Assembly (NCBI RefSeq): GCF_042453785.1
Contig: NC_091668.1
Coordinates: forward strand, 503,501 to 567,500
Direction of reading: 5' to 3'
From: Malus domestica
Taxonomy: Eukaryota > Streptophyta > Magnoliopsida > Rosales > Rosaceae
Length of the DNA stretch: 64,000 bases
Part shown: piece by piece, positions 34,161 through 44,618 of the stretch
How the letters are laid out: each line of letters starts with the position of its first letter
How positions within the stretch are numbered: position 1 is the stretch's first letter
Program-made: the position numbers and the translations under genes
The notes under the pieces: model-generated
What the model was told of the DNA's origin: nothing
The model's input: only the letters and a program-made list of their open reading frames with translations
Database searches by the model: none

Positions 34161-35931
34161 AGGCCAAGCCAACCAAAGCAACATAAGCCACGAGCCGAGC
34201 AGCTCGCAGCATGTGCTACTTCTAGTTGAGCATCATTTCAGATTGAACACCGCCTCATATCGAACATCAGTTCAAGACAACATCTAGTTACTTCGGCCTA
34301 CACATGGACTGAATTTCAAGTCTCCAGCCAAAAGACTCTCTTGACTGAAGACTTGGGGAACTACTGTTTATACCATATTTAAGGCCTCGTATTTAGATCT
34401 CGTACAAATACTCGGGGGACTTAAATGTAATTATGTGATAAAGGAATGAGCGAATATGTAATAAGTGAGGATTCCTTATTCTATAAAAGGACCCCTCACC
34501 CTCACAATTGGGAGAGGCCAATTCCTAAGGCTCCTCACCCCCTCTCAAAACTCTCACTCTCAAAGCTCTCTCTCCCTCAAATAAATATATAATCAGTGTG
34601 GACGTAGCCCAAACATTGGAGTGAACCATGATACATCTTGTGTTATTTATATTACGTGCAGATTCACGGTCGGATTTACGTTATTCCAAGACCTCCAGTT
34701 TTGTGCATCAACATAGTTCATTCCCCTGGAAACATCAATTGCGACTCTGAGCAAGGACAGAAGTGATAACACACCCCTTTGGTTATGCAGAAAGTCATAT
34801 ATACTTCCCCCCACCAGACAGAAATTCTGAGAACGAAAAAGAAAATATAAAAATTTTGAATTGAACCGAAAACCATGTGTGGGCATAAACAAAAGTATAA
34901 ATACATAAATTACAATAGCTTACACCCTACACATGTCTTCATTGAGAAATATCAAAGTTAATTAGACGATTCAGAATTTCAAATATGAAGATAAACAATA
35001 ATCACCTTACATATGTAAGAAGATTCGGAACTGTAAGTGAATCACATCACATACTTGCAAAACTAAGAAACGTTTAACGTGTTACCCATAGTTTACATCA
35101 TTCGATTGAAAACCACATTCGATTGATTGACATTGCAGAACATCAATTTTAAACATATATTAAAAAGGGGAAAACAAATCCACCTCACTGAGGAGTTTGG
35201 GCTTGTCATTCGTGGAAATAGTAATTTCATGCATCGACCAGTAAAATTTGAAGTATAGCAACGTTAATTATATAAGAACAATGCAAAACTATAGCAATCA
35301 AATTATTTGCTGGAACTCCTTCCTGTCAAATATCTTCTCAGACACAACAAAGTCATACGAGACATTCCTATATATATATAGAAATGATAGGTATAAAAGG
35401 CAGTATAGATCATACTGCAAAAAGGAGAAGTATCTTCTTTCGTGTACTTCATTGTGTGAAAATGATGACAATCATAAAGAACGTATTTCAACCTACTTAC
35501 CTTGTAAACAGTTGACTGGCATACACGGAGTTATCTGTAACCTGTCAGCTTCAAGAGCAAGTTCAAGGTCTGGTGACAAACCAAAAGCTGGCGGTGGATG
35601 ACTGAAACATAAGAAATAACGTGCCATATGAGAGATGTAAAGATCAATGTTTGCAATAGAGAAAGCCAACTCCAAATAAATATTCATATAGCCGTGCCTC
35701 TCTTTGTTGGCAGCAGCAGAACATTGACATTCGCTTTCCTCGATGAATTTGAACCGGAAGCATAACAAACCTGCATAAAAGATTGGCTAAGCAAATAACT
35801 TCCTATGCCAATAATTCCTTGTCCAAGACGAACTTGGACTGCGGGTCTAGTGGCAGGGTCATGTGCCACATGCAGTAATCTCTTATGCATCAGAACATCT
35901 TGTGCCCTCTCAAGCGAAGGAGTGTACTAAT

Positions 35932-36188
35932 TGTTGGAAAATATTAGGATTTTAGTTTATTTGAATATTTGGTTTTTTGAGTTTAGCCCGTTAGCACTAG
36001 GGTTTCCGTTTCTTACCTTTTAGGTTAGGGTTAATTTATTATAAATAGCATGCTTGTTATTCAGTTTAGAATAAGTTAGTCACAATGTAGCCTCTTAGGG
36101 TTTTGTAGCCGTTCCGGCATTCTCGTTTATTTAATAACATTCCTATTATTTTGTTAGTCTCGTTCGTTGCGCACTCTGATATTCAACT
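35932..36188. mobile_element. Candidate solo LTR
   Basis: A 257-bp block begins TGTTGGAAAATATTAGG and holds a TATA-like ttataaatagc and aataacattcc. It is flanked by 5-bp repeats ctaat (35927-35931 and 36189-36193). The right end does not finish in the usual CA, so the boundary is tentative. It interrupts the upstream side of the kinase pseudogene. Confidence 0.5.
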
Positions 36189-36193
36189 CTAAT

Positions 36194-36814
36194 TTCTCTC
36201 TCTTTCTAGCTAAATTTAGCGAGTGACTGTTCAAAGTGTTAGAATAGCTTAGCTAGCTTGTGGAAAAATGTTCTTACCTTATTTAGAAGAAAAAAAAAGT
36301 TGGGCTAGCTTCTTCTTTAAATTTTAAAACTAACTAGGCCCAGAAACTTCTGTCCAGAGGGTGATTTTGACAAGTCATCTCTTCTTAAAAGGTTATTATG
36401 GGTTTTACTTGTGAAAATGACAAAGAACATATACATAAAGGGGTGCCTCAAGATTCAAGATGTTTATAGAGTGTCGATAACTACTGTGACTTTTTATACG
36501 TACAAGATTCAAGATGTTTATAGAGTGTCGATAACTACTGTGACTTTTTATACGTAAAGTATATTTATTTATAGAGAACGATGCTTAAATTGTGTACATA
36601 TACAATTTCTTTTCTAATTTTGAAGTGTTGTTAGCGTTTACAGAGAAGAAGGAAAAAAAAAGTGTTGTTAGTGTTTCACACTAAGTAAGCAAGCTATCTC
36701 TCCCTATGGTCGAGCAAGTAAATTACCTTGTATAATGAAAAGACTTGGATGGTCTTGAAAAAGCTATTTCAGTTTTTTAATTTCTACTTTTGAGTTTTCA
36801 GGTATAAAGATAAA
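36194..36814. repeat. Spacer with 54-bp tandem duplication
   Basis: The unit 'caagattcaagatgtttata...ttatacgta' occurs twice (36449-36502, 36503-36556), apparently identical, so it is recent. The rest of the stretch is spacer with no gene seen. Confidence 0.7.
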
Positions 36815-38484
36815 GGGTAAAAGACTGTTTACTACCCTCATGTTTCGTGGGTTTCAACATTTAGTACATCAATTTTTTTTCGTCTCAGAGTCATACCTAA
36901 AGTGTAAATTTTGGGACAGTCTCATACATCCGTTAGTCAAACTGTTAAATCTCCCGTTAACTGTGACGTGGCGCCCATGTGGACAATAACTGGGCGCCAC
37001 GTGGGTCCACGTGGAATTTTTTTTTTGTTAAAATAATTAATTAAATAAAATAAAAAAACCCTATCGTTTTCCCCACCCCAACCCCCGCTCCCTTCTCTCT
37101 CCCTTCTCTTCTCTGCACCTACCCTCCCTTCTGTTCCTCTGTCTTTCGCCCTTTCTGAAAACTAAAACCCTAAATCAAAATCAAAATCAAAATCCAAAAC
37201 TTCCGAATTCAATTCAACAGAGATATGGCGTGCGAGCGATGACGTTCGACAGAGATGGCGCTGACGGCTCTGATCTGGAAGAAGAGGTGGTTGTGGGTGA
37301 GTGCACACCCACCCATTCCCCTCTGTAGAAAAATCCGAGAACACCCTCCATTCTTTCCGATTTCTTGGTGCACGACGGCAATAGTTTGACGATTCGAACA
37401 CGACAGATCAGAAACCCGAGGAACCTGGAACCAGATATGCGGGTACGGGTAATGGTTTGGAGCCGAATAAACCAGTTGAACCAGCCGGTGGAGAGATCGG
37501 GTCGGACGAGCAGTCGAGTAATCCGGCGGTGGAGGATTCGGTGGGCAGAGGGGCCGCTGTGTGGGGGGCAGTAGGGTAGTAGGAGGACGAGATCGGCGGT
37601 GGAGAAGCTGAACTGGGACTTCGGTTGCCGGGGTGATTACGGACTGCTGCGGTCATTACATTTTCGAATGCTAGATTTTAGAGGGTGGATTTCACTGAAT
37701 CGGGATCCATGTTTCCTAGAAATTGAAAAGTTTTCAGATTTGGAGCTTGCATTATAGTGTTCTTCAGTAATCAATGGGTTGATTATAAATCTGGGAATAC
37801 ATAGTAGATGCAATTGATGCTTTTTTGGATTTTGCAGAGGAAAAGGGTTCAATTCAAGAGCGAATCATCTTGACTTTTTTCTATTTTGCCATTATAGAGT
37901 TTTTCATCTAGTTTTTGTAAAGTGGTATGAGAAACTAAGAGGTGGGGGTTTACTGGATTAGAGGGTTCATCAATGGAGTTTACTGGTGGGAAAGGTATGA
38001 AGAGAGAAAGACGGTAGCCTGGTTTTCTATTTTTCTTCTTCTTTTTTTATTTTATTTTATAATTTTGTCGGTTGCCGGGGTGAGTCGGCGGAGGAGGATA
38101 ATGGCAGTGGTGGGGTTGGTACTCGATGACATGCGTTGTCGTGCCGGTGGAACGTGAAAGGTGCAGAGGTTGGGTGGGTGCTCTGAGAGAGAAGGGAGGG
38201 AGAAGGGAGGGAGGGTTGAGGAAGAAGACAACTTTTTTTTTTTTTAATGTTTAATTTTTAATTATTTTTAATATCCACGTGGAACCCTTATTGACATGTG
38301 GCGCCCAGTCATTGTCCACATGGGCGCCAACTCATCACTTAACAGAATTTCTAACGAAAAACTTAACGGATGTATGAGACTGTCCCAAAATTTACACTTT
38401 AGGTATGACTTTGAGACGAAAAAAAATTGATGTACTAAATGTTGAAAATCACGAAACATGAGGGTAGTAAACAGTCTTTTACCC
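36815..38484. mobile_element. Mutator-like element, 1.67 kb, with long inverted ends
   Basis: Perfect 9-bp target repeats aaagataaa (36806-36814, 38485-38493) flank inverted ends of about 200 bp (gggtaaaagactgtttacta... against its complement). Both ends contain paired cgcccatgtggaca motifs. The interior (37040-38240) is markedly GC-richer and contains blocks such as gtggagaagctgaactggga, but no transposase (no MURA) is recognised. The length, long terminal repeats and GC-rich filling resemble Pack-MULEs, which carry host gene pieces; the donor gene is not identified. Open frames in it on both strands are short. Confidence 0.85.
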
Positions 38485-38493
38485 AAAGATAAA

Positions 38494-39879
38494 TGATGAT
38501 GGATTGAAAGTTTTTGTTAATTGTTTCTGTTTTTATTTATTGCGGAAAATGAAACAAATGAAAAAACGTGTAGCAAAATATTCATCACATATTTTTAGAG
38601 TAATGATGATTTTTTTGTTAAATATTAAGTTGGTAGCTAGTCTTGAGGTCCTGGGTTCGAATTAGGTATAACAAGAGTCAGTTGGCAAGGTCAAAGTTAG
38701 AAGCCTAGATATTGAGCTTCGAGAGTAGATTAATACATGTTTTGTAATGTAAAATTGGTTATCAAACTAAAAATAAAAAATAGTATGGTAATCAAACGGT
38801 CCTTCAATGAGTTGAATAATACTTTACATACGTAAAGAGTTAAACAATGTTCTTAAACATGATCAACTACCTAGTCTCCCAATTTTTTTAGCAGAAAATG
38901 AATCAGATGTGCAATGTGAATTTCCTCAACTCAAGAATTAACTAATTAGCAAGGCTAACTCAACTGAAGTCTCTCTCCCTCTTCCAGTCTCCATATCCCG
39001 CGGTTATTAATTAGTAAACAGAAAGCAAGGGACAGAAATGGCATCGCCACTGTGAGTACTGACGAGATTCCACAACTAGCAATTAAGATGGATGAAATAG
39101 TTGGTTCAATAAAGACTAAAGAGGGAGATAATAATAAAAAGCAAGCGTTTTGCATGGCCGTTGTGGGGGGTGGTGGGGGCGTTATTTGACAACTCATTTG
39201 ATATTCCCTTTACTTTAATTTAATTTAACGTACGTAATTCAATTTTTAGTTTTGATTAACGTGTTTGTGTTTTTGCTGGTGCTGCAGCCTGAAGAGAGAG
39301 AGAGATATATATATTAGATAGACGAGATGTATATTAGATAGACGTGTGCCTCTGGGTCTGCATCTTCTGTTAATAATAAGAAGAGTTGAGAAAAGAAATT
39401 TATCCTGCAACCCAGCAGAGAGTGAGATTCCGTTATTAATGTGGAGGCCCTGCAACTGCAACCTTGTTGTTTCTGTGCCTAGCTAGCTTCTGCGGAAGTG
39501 TGTATCACAGAGATGAGAGAGAGAATCTAGAGAGAGAGAGAGAGAGAGAATATTATGGGCCGGGCTGATGGGACGTTAGCGTGGTATTGAATGCTGCTAT
39601 GGTCCTTTGGCATTTGGGTTTTAATTCGGTAGCTGCCGGTTTTTAATGCACCACCAGCACCCTGCTGCAACTGCAATATGCTTCTCTATCTCTCTCTCTC
39701 TAATCCTTCCTTAAATATTGATTCATGACATCCCCAATTTTTTTCTCATTGCTTTCACTACACCCTCTGCCTTTCAATTTCACCATCATTATTATCAATA
39801 TATATATATATATATATCCTCCTCGGCAGTCAGTCCTCCTATCCTTCAACTTCTTTCCCTGCTTCATTTGGTATTTAAT

Positions 39880-39912
<33 letters not shown>

Positions 39913-39990
39913 ATGTATGTATGTATGAAGTTGATGCAGCATGCAGGAAAAATATAGAATGTTTTGCGTATATACAATTACCTTATTGAA
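38494..39990. other. Spacer upstream of MIR171, rich in microsatellites
   Basis: Contains (GA)n at about 39526-39550, (TA)n at about 39798-39818 and 39880-39900, and (GTAT)n at 39900-39926. These lie 70-470 bases before the MIR171 hairpin and probably belong to its promoter or primary transcript. A phrase 'ggtcctgggttcgaat' near 38649 resembles a B box. No protein gene is seen. Confidence 0.45.
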
Positions 39991-39995
39991 ATCGT

Positions 39996-40116
39996 TACTG
40001 TGATGTTGGCCCGGTTCACTCAGAGAAGAAGACTACTTACTGCATTTGCATGTACGTAGATACGTACGTTGTTCTATGGTCACCTGAATCTGATTGAGCC
40101 GCGCCAATATCTCAGT
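39996..40116 (+). ncRNA. MIR171: MIR171 microRNA precursor
   Basis: The 3' arm holds tgattgagccgcgccaatat plus c at 40091-40111, exactly the plant miR171 core sequence. The 5' arm at 40004-40024 (tgttggcccggttcactcag plus a) is the star strand. Over the duplex only two mismatches and two G-U pairs occur, and pairing continues below it (tactgtga with ctcagt). The loop of about 65 bases is rich in tacgtac palindromes. Arm order (star first, mature second) is as in MIR171a. miR171 directs cleavage of mRNAs of GRAS-family HAM/SCL6 factors, which control shoot meristem and axillary branching and chlorophyll synthesis. The host transcript probably starts in the microsatellite-rich region upstream. 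Overlapping open frames here are accidental. Confidence 0.92.
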
Positions 40117-40415
40117 GCTCTTTCATCCTCTCACGCCGGCTGCCTCCGCCCTCTTCCTCGCTCTCTCAATATCGATCTGGTCAATATTTCATTTTTTTTC
40201 TCTTTATTTCTGTTTCAATTCATTTGTTTGATGTTTTTCCTTATTCGTTCTCTTTTACAAAATGGAATATATATTATATATCTTTCTTTTTTTTTCGCTT
40301 ATTTTACACTTACTCAACTTACGTGACAGAACAGAATTGAGAACCCTGGTACTTTGCTCTCCGGTTTTGGTGGGCCACTCCTCATTTCTGTTCTGTCACG
40401 TAAGTTGGGGTTCCA

Positions 40416-41278
40416 CCAATTGGTTTTATGGTGGAACCCCAACTTTCTTTATAGTATCAAAGCATGTTGTCCTACGTGTTCACGTCATCCCATTGTGTTG
40501 TCCACGTGTTAGGCTTGAAAATTCATCACACGTGATTTGCCACAGGACGTGTTGAAAATGAGTCCCATATTGATGGGATGAGGGACCTTGCATGGGCTTA
40601 TAAGAGGTTGGGCTACTTCCCATATTTCCAATTGGTTTTATGGTGGAACCCCAACTTTTTTTATGGTATTAGAGCAGGTTGTCCCACGTGTCCACGTCAT
40701 CATGTTGCGTTGTCCACGTGTTAGGCTTGAAAATTCGTCACACGTGAGGGGGCGTGTTGAGAATGAGTCACACATTGATGGGATGAGGAACTTTGCATTG
40801 GCTTATAAGAGGTTGGGCTATTTCCCATATTACTAATTGGTTTCATGGTGGAGCCCTAACTTTCTTCATGGTATCAGAACAGGTTGTCCCACATGTCCAC
40901 GTCATCTCGTTGCGTTGTCCACTTGTTAGGCTTGAAAATTCGTCACACGTGAGGGGGCGTGTTGAGAATGAGTTCCACATTGATGGGATGAGGGACCTTA
41001 CATGGGCTTATAAGAAGTTGTGCTACTTCCCATATTGCCAATTGATTTTATGGTGGAACCCCAACTTTCTTCATGGTATCAGAGCAGGTTGTCCCACATG
41101 TCCATGTTATCCCGTTGCGTTGTCCACATGTTAGGCTTGAAAATTCATCACACGTGAGGGGACGTGTTGAGAACAAGTCTCACATTGATAGGAGAAGGGA
41201 CCTTGCATGGGCTTATAAGAGATTGGGCTACTCCCTTTATTTCTAATTGATTTTATGGTGGAATCTCAACTTTCTTCA
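40416..41278 (+). mobile_element. Tandem array of miniature LTR elements (TRIM)
   Basis: Four 114-bp terminal repeats (40550-40663, 40755-40868, 40960-41073, 41165-41278) begin TGTTGA and mostly end TTCA. A partial one lies at 40416-40451. Each is followed, apart from the last, by a roughly 91-100 bp interior that starts with a tRNA-Met-type primer site (tggtatcagagcaggttgtc) and ends with a purine-rich tract before the next repeat (cacgtgagggggcg). So the order is LTR-interior-LTR-interior and so on, with period about 205. Each unit has a TATA-like gcttataagagg. There is no coding sequence. Units differ by a few substitutions each. The left end is truncated beside an inverted repeat (40316-40410, caacttacgtgacagaacag and its complement). 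Confidence 0.8.
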
Positions 41279-41776
41279 ATTTCGACCGCCGTCTTTGTTA
41301 ATGTAACTAACAGCAGGCCATGGGGTACTATCGTCTAACAAAAATTAATTAAATACGTTCACTGTATAACGTTAATGTAAACAGTAAATCAGTAACCAGA
41401 AATATGTATTTATTGGATAGCCAATGTTATCATGTGAGTCTAACTGTGCTACTTGGTTGTCCGTCCAATTGTAACTAACGAATTTTCACCGCACACATGT
41501 GGCTTCATAGCCGTGTAGTTACTATGGAGTATAGGAAAAAATTGTGGAAGTGGGAGTGGGAGAGGTAGTGGGGATCAAAGAAAGAAAGAGAAGAAATAGT
41601 TAGAAGAGTACATGCAGCAAGGCGGAGCGTTGGTCAATTTAATTGCTGCGTAAGTACGTACAGTTGGTGTCGGCTAGCTACTGTTAATTTTCCTCTCACA
41701 AATCACAAGCAATTGAGTGAGGGAATCCACTCTCTGGCTGTCTGTCCCCTCGGACTTCATTTGATACTACTTTCAA

Positions 41777-42536
41777 GGAACGTTTATGTAATCGAAATTA
41801 AAATACGGAATTCAATTTTGATTACAGGGTATACCTTTGTTTATTAAACTTGGAAGTGAAAGAAAAGGTGGGACCCACTCAAAATTTTGGAATTCAATTC
41901 CAAAATTTGAAGGATTTGGATTCCTTAGATTAACATGGTATTTGGATTGATTGCTTGGGCAATCAGAATGATACTTTTGTTCGCTTTATGCTCTCACTTA
42001 CTTTTTTTATTTCCAAGACTATCATTTATAAACCCATTAACCCTAGTTTAATTATGCACAACTCCTTACTTTTTTTATTTCCATGCTCATTCATATTATG
42101 CACAACTCCATGCATATGCCAAAGAGAATAAACTACAACTTGAGCGAGAAAATTTAAATATTAAAATAAATACTTAAATTTATAGTATAAAAAAAACAAA
42201 CAAAAGCATTTTAGTGTGTCTATGAAATAAAAAAGCAATTTAATATTTTTTTTCTTACTATTATATATTGTATTAAATTTTATTAAAAAAAAGTATATAA
42301 AATATTTGATTTGGGACGAGGGCATTTTAGTAAATCACACTAGTTTATATCTGATTCTACTGAATTAGTAAATAGTTTTATGAAATTAGTATCATTTATA
42401 TTCCGATTTAAGAACATTTAAGTAAACAGCTTCAACATGAATTCGATTATGACTTATCCTCATTCCAACTCTTCCTCAATTCAATTCCTCATCAATTCAA
42501 TTCCTCATATTTTCATTACGGTTATATAAACGCGCC
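41777..42536. mobile_element. Candidate inverted-repeat element, about 760 bp
   Basis: Ends ggaacgtttatgtaatcgaa and, inverted, ggcgcgtttatataaccgta pair over about 25 bases, and 'gaattgaattgatgag' patterns recur near the right end. No target duplication could be fixed, so the boundaries are provisional. The interior is AT-rich with no coding sequence. Confidence 0.4.
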
Positions 42537-43185
42537 ATCGGTCCTCGATGAATATAAGCTATGGCCTATCAACCAAGTTTTAGTATTGACGGGGACAAGA
42601 AATTATTCGGATTGTATTTGTTTGTTATTTCATTAAGTGAGCTGTTAGAAGATACTTCGGAAAAAAGTCGTTCAATACTCCTATCAATATTCAATATATT
42701 TGAAGTGTACGATGATTTTTTTTATTTTAAAAGATTTTTACTAAGAAAAATAACACATGTACTTGTGCAACTTTTTATGATCGTAACGAAACTTTGACTC
42801 AGCTAGCCACAAGGTCTAGTAGCTAATTTTGATCAAATATTTGGTTCCTTTTGCACCAAGAAACTAGACGAATTTAGTCCATAATCTCACACATGCACCA
42901 AATGAACCCAAACGATAAGATCAGCCACTCATTCATATCATATGTAGATCATAGATTGTTTGTCCTCCTGTCTATCCACTTCCACTAGTTTGACATACTT
43001 GCAAGCTCTCACACTCTCCACCTCCCATCAATAAACTCCAGTGCCACGTCATCGGATAGCATCTCCACCAGCCAATCAGACCCATCCTCAGCGGATAACC
43101 TTGTCTCCACCACATCCCCATTGCCACCCCTTCACTGTATCCAATCACCAATTCCTCCACCACACATAACCTACCCCCTCCCACC

Positions 43186-43195
43186 CTATTAAAAC
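43186..43195 (+). promoter_or_regulatory. Probable TATA box of the plastocyanin gene
   Basis: The sequence ctattaaaac lies about 85-95 bases before the plastocyanin ATG, a normal spacing for a plant TATA box with a short leader. Upstream are light-gene-type motifs: gataag (about 42915, I-box-like) and gccacgtcatc (about 43042, ACGT core). Confidence 0.45.
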
Positions 43196-43279
43196 ACACC
43201 CTTCCTATCTTCTCCTTTTGATCACCTTTAGAACTTGAGGCGACCAGCTTGCTAGAACACATTCAATCAACTACATACA

Positions 43280-43780
43280 ATGGCCTTCGTCAACCCCGCC
43301 GCGGTCGCTATCCCATCATTCACCGGACTTAAATCCGCCGGCGCAGCCAAGGTTAACGCTGCAGCTAAGGTCTCAGCCTCCCCAAGGCAGATGTGCATCG
43401 TCAAGTCATCCCTCAAGGATGTTGGTGTGGCCGTTGCCGCCACTGCCGCCAGTGCTATCCTCGCCAGTAATGCCATGGCCATTGAGGTCTTGCTAGGCAG
43501 CGATGACGGTGGCTTAGCCTTTGTCCCCAACAGCTTCTCCATCGCCCCCGGTGAGAAGATTGTGTTCAAGAACAATGCTGGATTCCCACACAACGTTTTG
43601 TTTGACGAGGACGAGGTTCCCAGCGGTGTGGATGCTGGAAAAATCTCGATGAGCGAGGAGGACCTCCTGAATGCCCCCGGGGAAACCTACGCCATCACCT
43701 TGACCGAAAAAGGTTCATACTCTTTCTACTGCTCTCCTCACCAGGGAGCTGGCATGGTCGGCAAAGTTACCGTTAACTAA
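43280..43780 (+). CDS. PETE: Plastocyanin, chloroplast precursor
   Basis: One intronless frame of 166 residues, as usual for plant plastocyanin genes. Residues 1-67 are a bipartite transit peptide: a Ser/Ala/Lys-rich stromal part, then a hydrophobic thylakoid-transfer part ([18 protein letters not shown]) ending with the AMA processing site. The mature 99-residue protein begins [11 protein letters not shown]. The four copper ligands are present: His104 (mature His37, FPHN), Cys151 (84), His154 (87) and Met159 (92) in [10 protein letters not shown]. The acidic patch for cytochrome f docking is seen ([16 protein letters not shown]). It is the mobile copper protein of the thylakoid lumen that carries electrons from cytochrome b6f to photosystem I. 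All key residues are intact and codon use is GC-rich, so it is likely a highly expressed functional gene. Confidence 0.97.
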   Translation: MAFVNPAAVAIPSFTGLKSAGAAKVNAAAKVSASPRQMCIVKSSLKDVGVAVAATAASAILASNAMAIEVLLGSDDGGLAFVPNSFSIAPGEKIVFKNNAGFPHNVLFDEDEVPSGVDAGKISMSEEDLLNAPGETYAITLTEKGSYSFYCSPHQGAGMVGKVTVN

Positions 43781-44618
43781 TTCAGTTGTCTGATTAATAA
43801 TATTTATGCTTCCTTTTTTGGAGGCAAAGTAGGACTTCTGTAATGATCAGATTGCCATGAGAGACAATGTGCGAGAGAGACAAAGTGCGAGGTGAAAGCA
43901 TTTATATATTGAGCGCCTTCATGCTTTTCACCATACTTCTTTATTTAAAGTTGTATAGTTTGTGTGCTAGCTTTGATTTCATTTCGTTATTTAAGGCTTG
44001 TTCGAGACTACTTCCCTAGAAACTACTTTTTTTCACTTTTACTATAAGTGCTTTTATTATAAACACTACCAAAAATGCTTTCTAAAAAAAATGCTTCTAT
44101 AAATCACTGCTCTCTTGTATTTTACCGTCAAAGGTAGTAAAAAAAAGAACTTTTAACTCTTTAAGAAGCAGTTTTAAATCGACCCTAAAACATATGTTAA
44201 AGTGTAGTGGTTAATTATCCAGTTGTGTGTGTATAAACCGTTAACTAGGCCGATTAATTAAGATAGCATGTATGCGGTCTTAGAATATAACTTAAATAAA
44301 GAAAACAGTATTGTCTAAATTCAGATGGTAAACCAAAAACAAAAAAGAAATGAAGAGATCAATTGAATTACATTTGATTAGGCTATATACTATTGACTAT
44401 TGAGGTGATAAATTACAAGAGCTATGTACCCTAAATTGTAAGTTCATTCAAGTAATGGGGTGCTTGCGATCGATCTGTCACTAAGACTTGTACGCTCCCA
44501 CCCCTTTTGTATAGACTCTTCTTTCAACCAGGGCCAGCATTTTTCGATTGAATGGTGTTGAAAACATAATCATGTAAGAACAAATTGGGGGAGCCTGCAG
44601 CCTGCCTAATGTTTAAAG
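43781..44618. other. 3' flank of plastocyanin and spacer
   Basis: The first 150-250 bases are probably 3' untranslated sequence. Beyond that I see AT-rich spacer and no gene. Confidence 0.4.

Larger units (their letters stand above)
30716..34713 (+). mobile_element. Non-autonomous LTR element carrying host-gene-like pieces
   Basis: LTRs of 349 bp (30716-31064 and 34365-34713) start TG and end CA, with the 5-bp target duplication tagtt (30711-30715, 34714-34718). The primer site after the 5' LTR reads tttggtgccgtttgtggga, gypsy-like. No gag, protease or polymerase is recognised. Instead the 5' half of the interior holds, in the same orientation, stretches resembling host proteins: about 31204-31490 (like a conserved plant protein, family unsure), 31565-31830 (ankyrin repeats, like ankyrin-containing Raf-type kinases of the ILK group), and 31920-32080 (like a DUF3783 protein). 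The 3' half is built of tandem repeats. The element is broken in coding terms but whole in structure; LTRs are about 93-95 percent alike by eye. Confidence 0.8.
27894..35915 (-). pseudogene. Broken ACT-domain Ser/Thr/Tyr kinase gene (STY8/17/46 type), split by two LTR elements
   Basis: Exon remnants lie in correct order on the minus strand. About 35818-35911 has AQDVLMHKRLLHVAHDPATR; 35496-35610 has HPPPAFGLSPDLE; 35183-35220 resembles the start of the ACT domain (EITISTNDKPKLLSE); 34714-34822 has GGSIYDFLHNQRGV and LLRVAIDVSRGMN. The next, 30630-30715, has the catalytic loop written NIIHRDSKATN, where family members have HRDLK. About 28139-28239 has KIANFGTARVHAQHGVMTAE, where the metal-binding DFG is NFG. 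About 27894-28020 ends with LQAAVGVVQK. Intact members are cytosolic kinases, some of which phosphorylate chloroplast transit peptides. Here the ATP-lobe exons are not found, stops occur in several exons, and key Asp is lost, so it is a pseudogene. One LTR element sits in a non-coding part (28301-30471), another inside the catalytic-domain exon (30716-34713). Confidence 0.85.

Noticed and set aside
35248-35601. Plus-strand frame of 117 codons over the kinase pseudogene
   Set aside because: It runs antisense to recognisable kinase exons.
38630-38775. Possible tRNA-derived SINE head (ggtcctgggttcgaat resembles a B box)
   Set aside because: No convincing A box at the right distance, no target duplication and no defined tail.
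40262-41134. Consecutive plus-strand frames of 82-113 codons with near-identical protein repeats
   Set aside because: They come from the tandem TRIM units, not from a repeat protein gene; no upstream promoter or conserved domain.
43267-43593. Antisense frame over plastocyanin
   Set aside because: Mirror of the true gene, driven by GC-rich codons.
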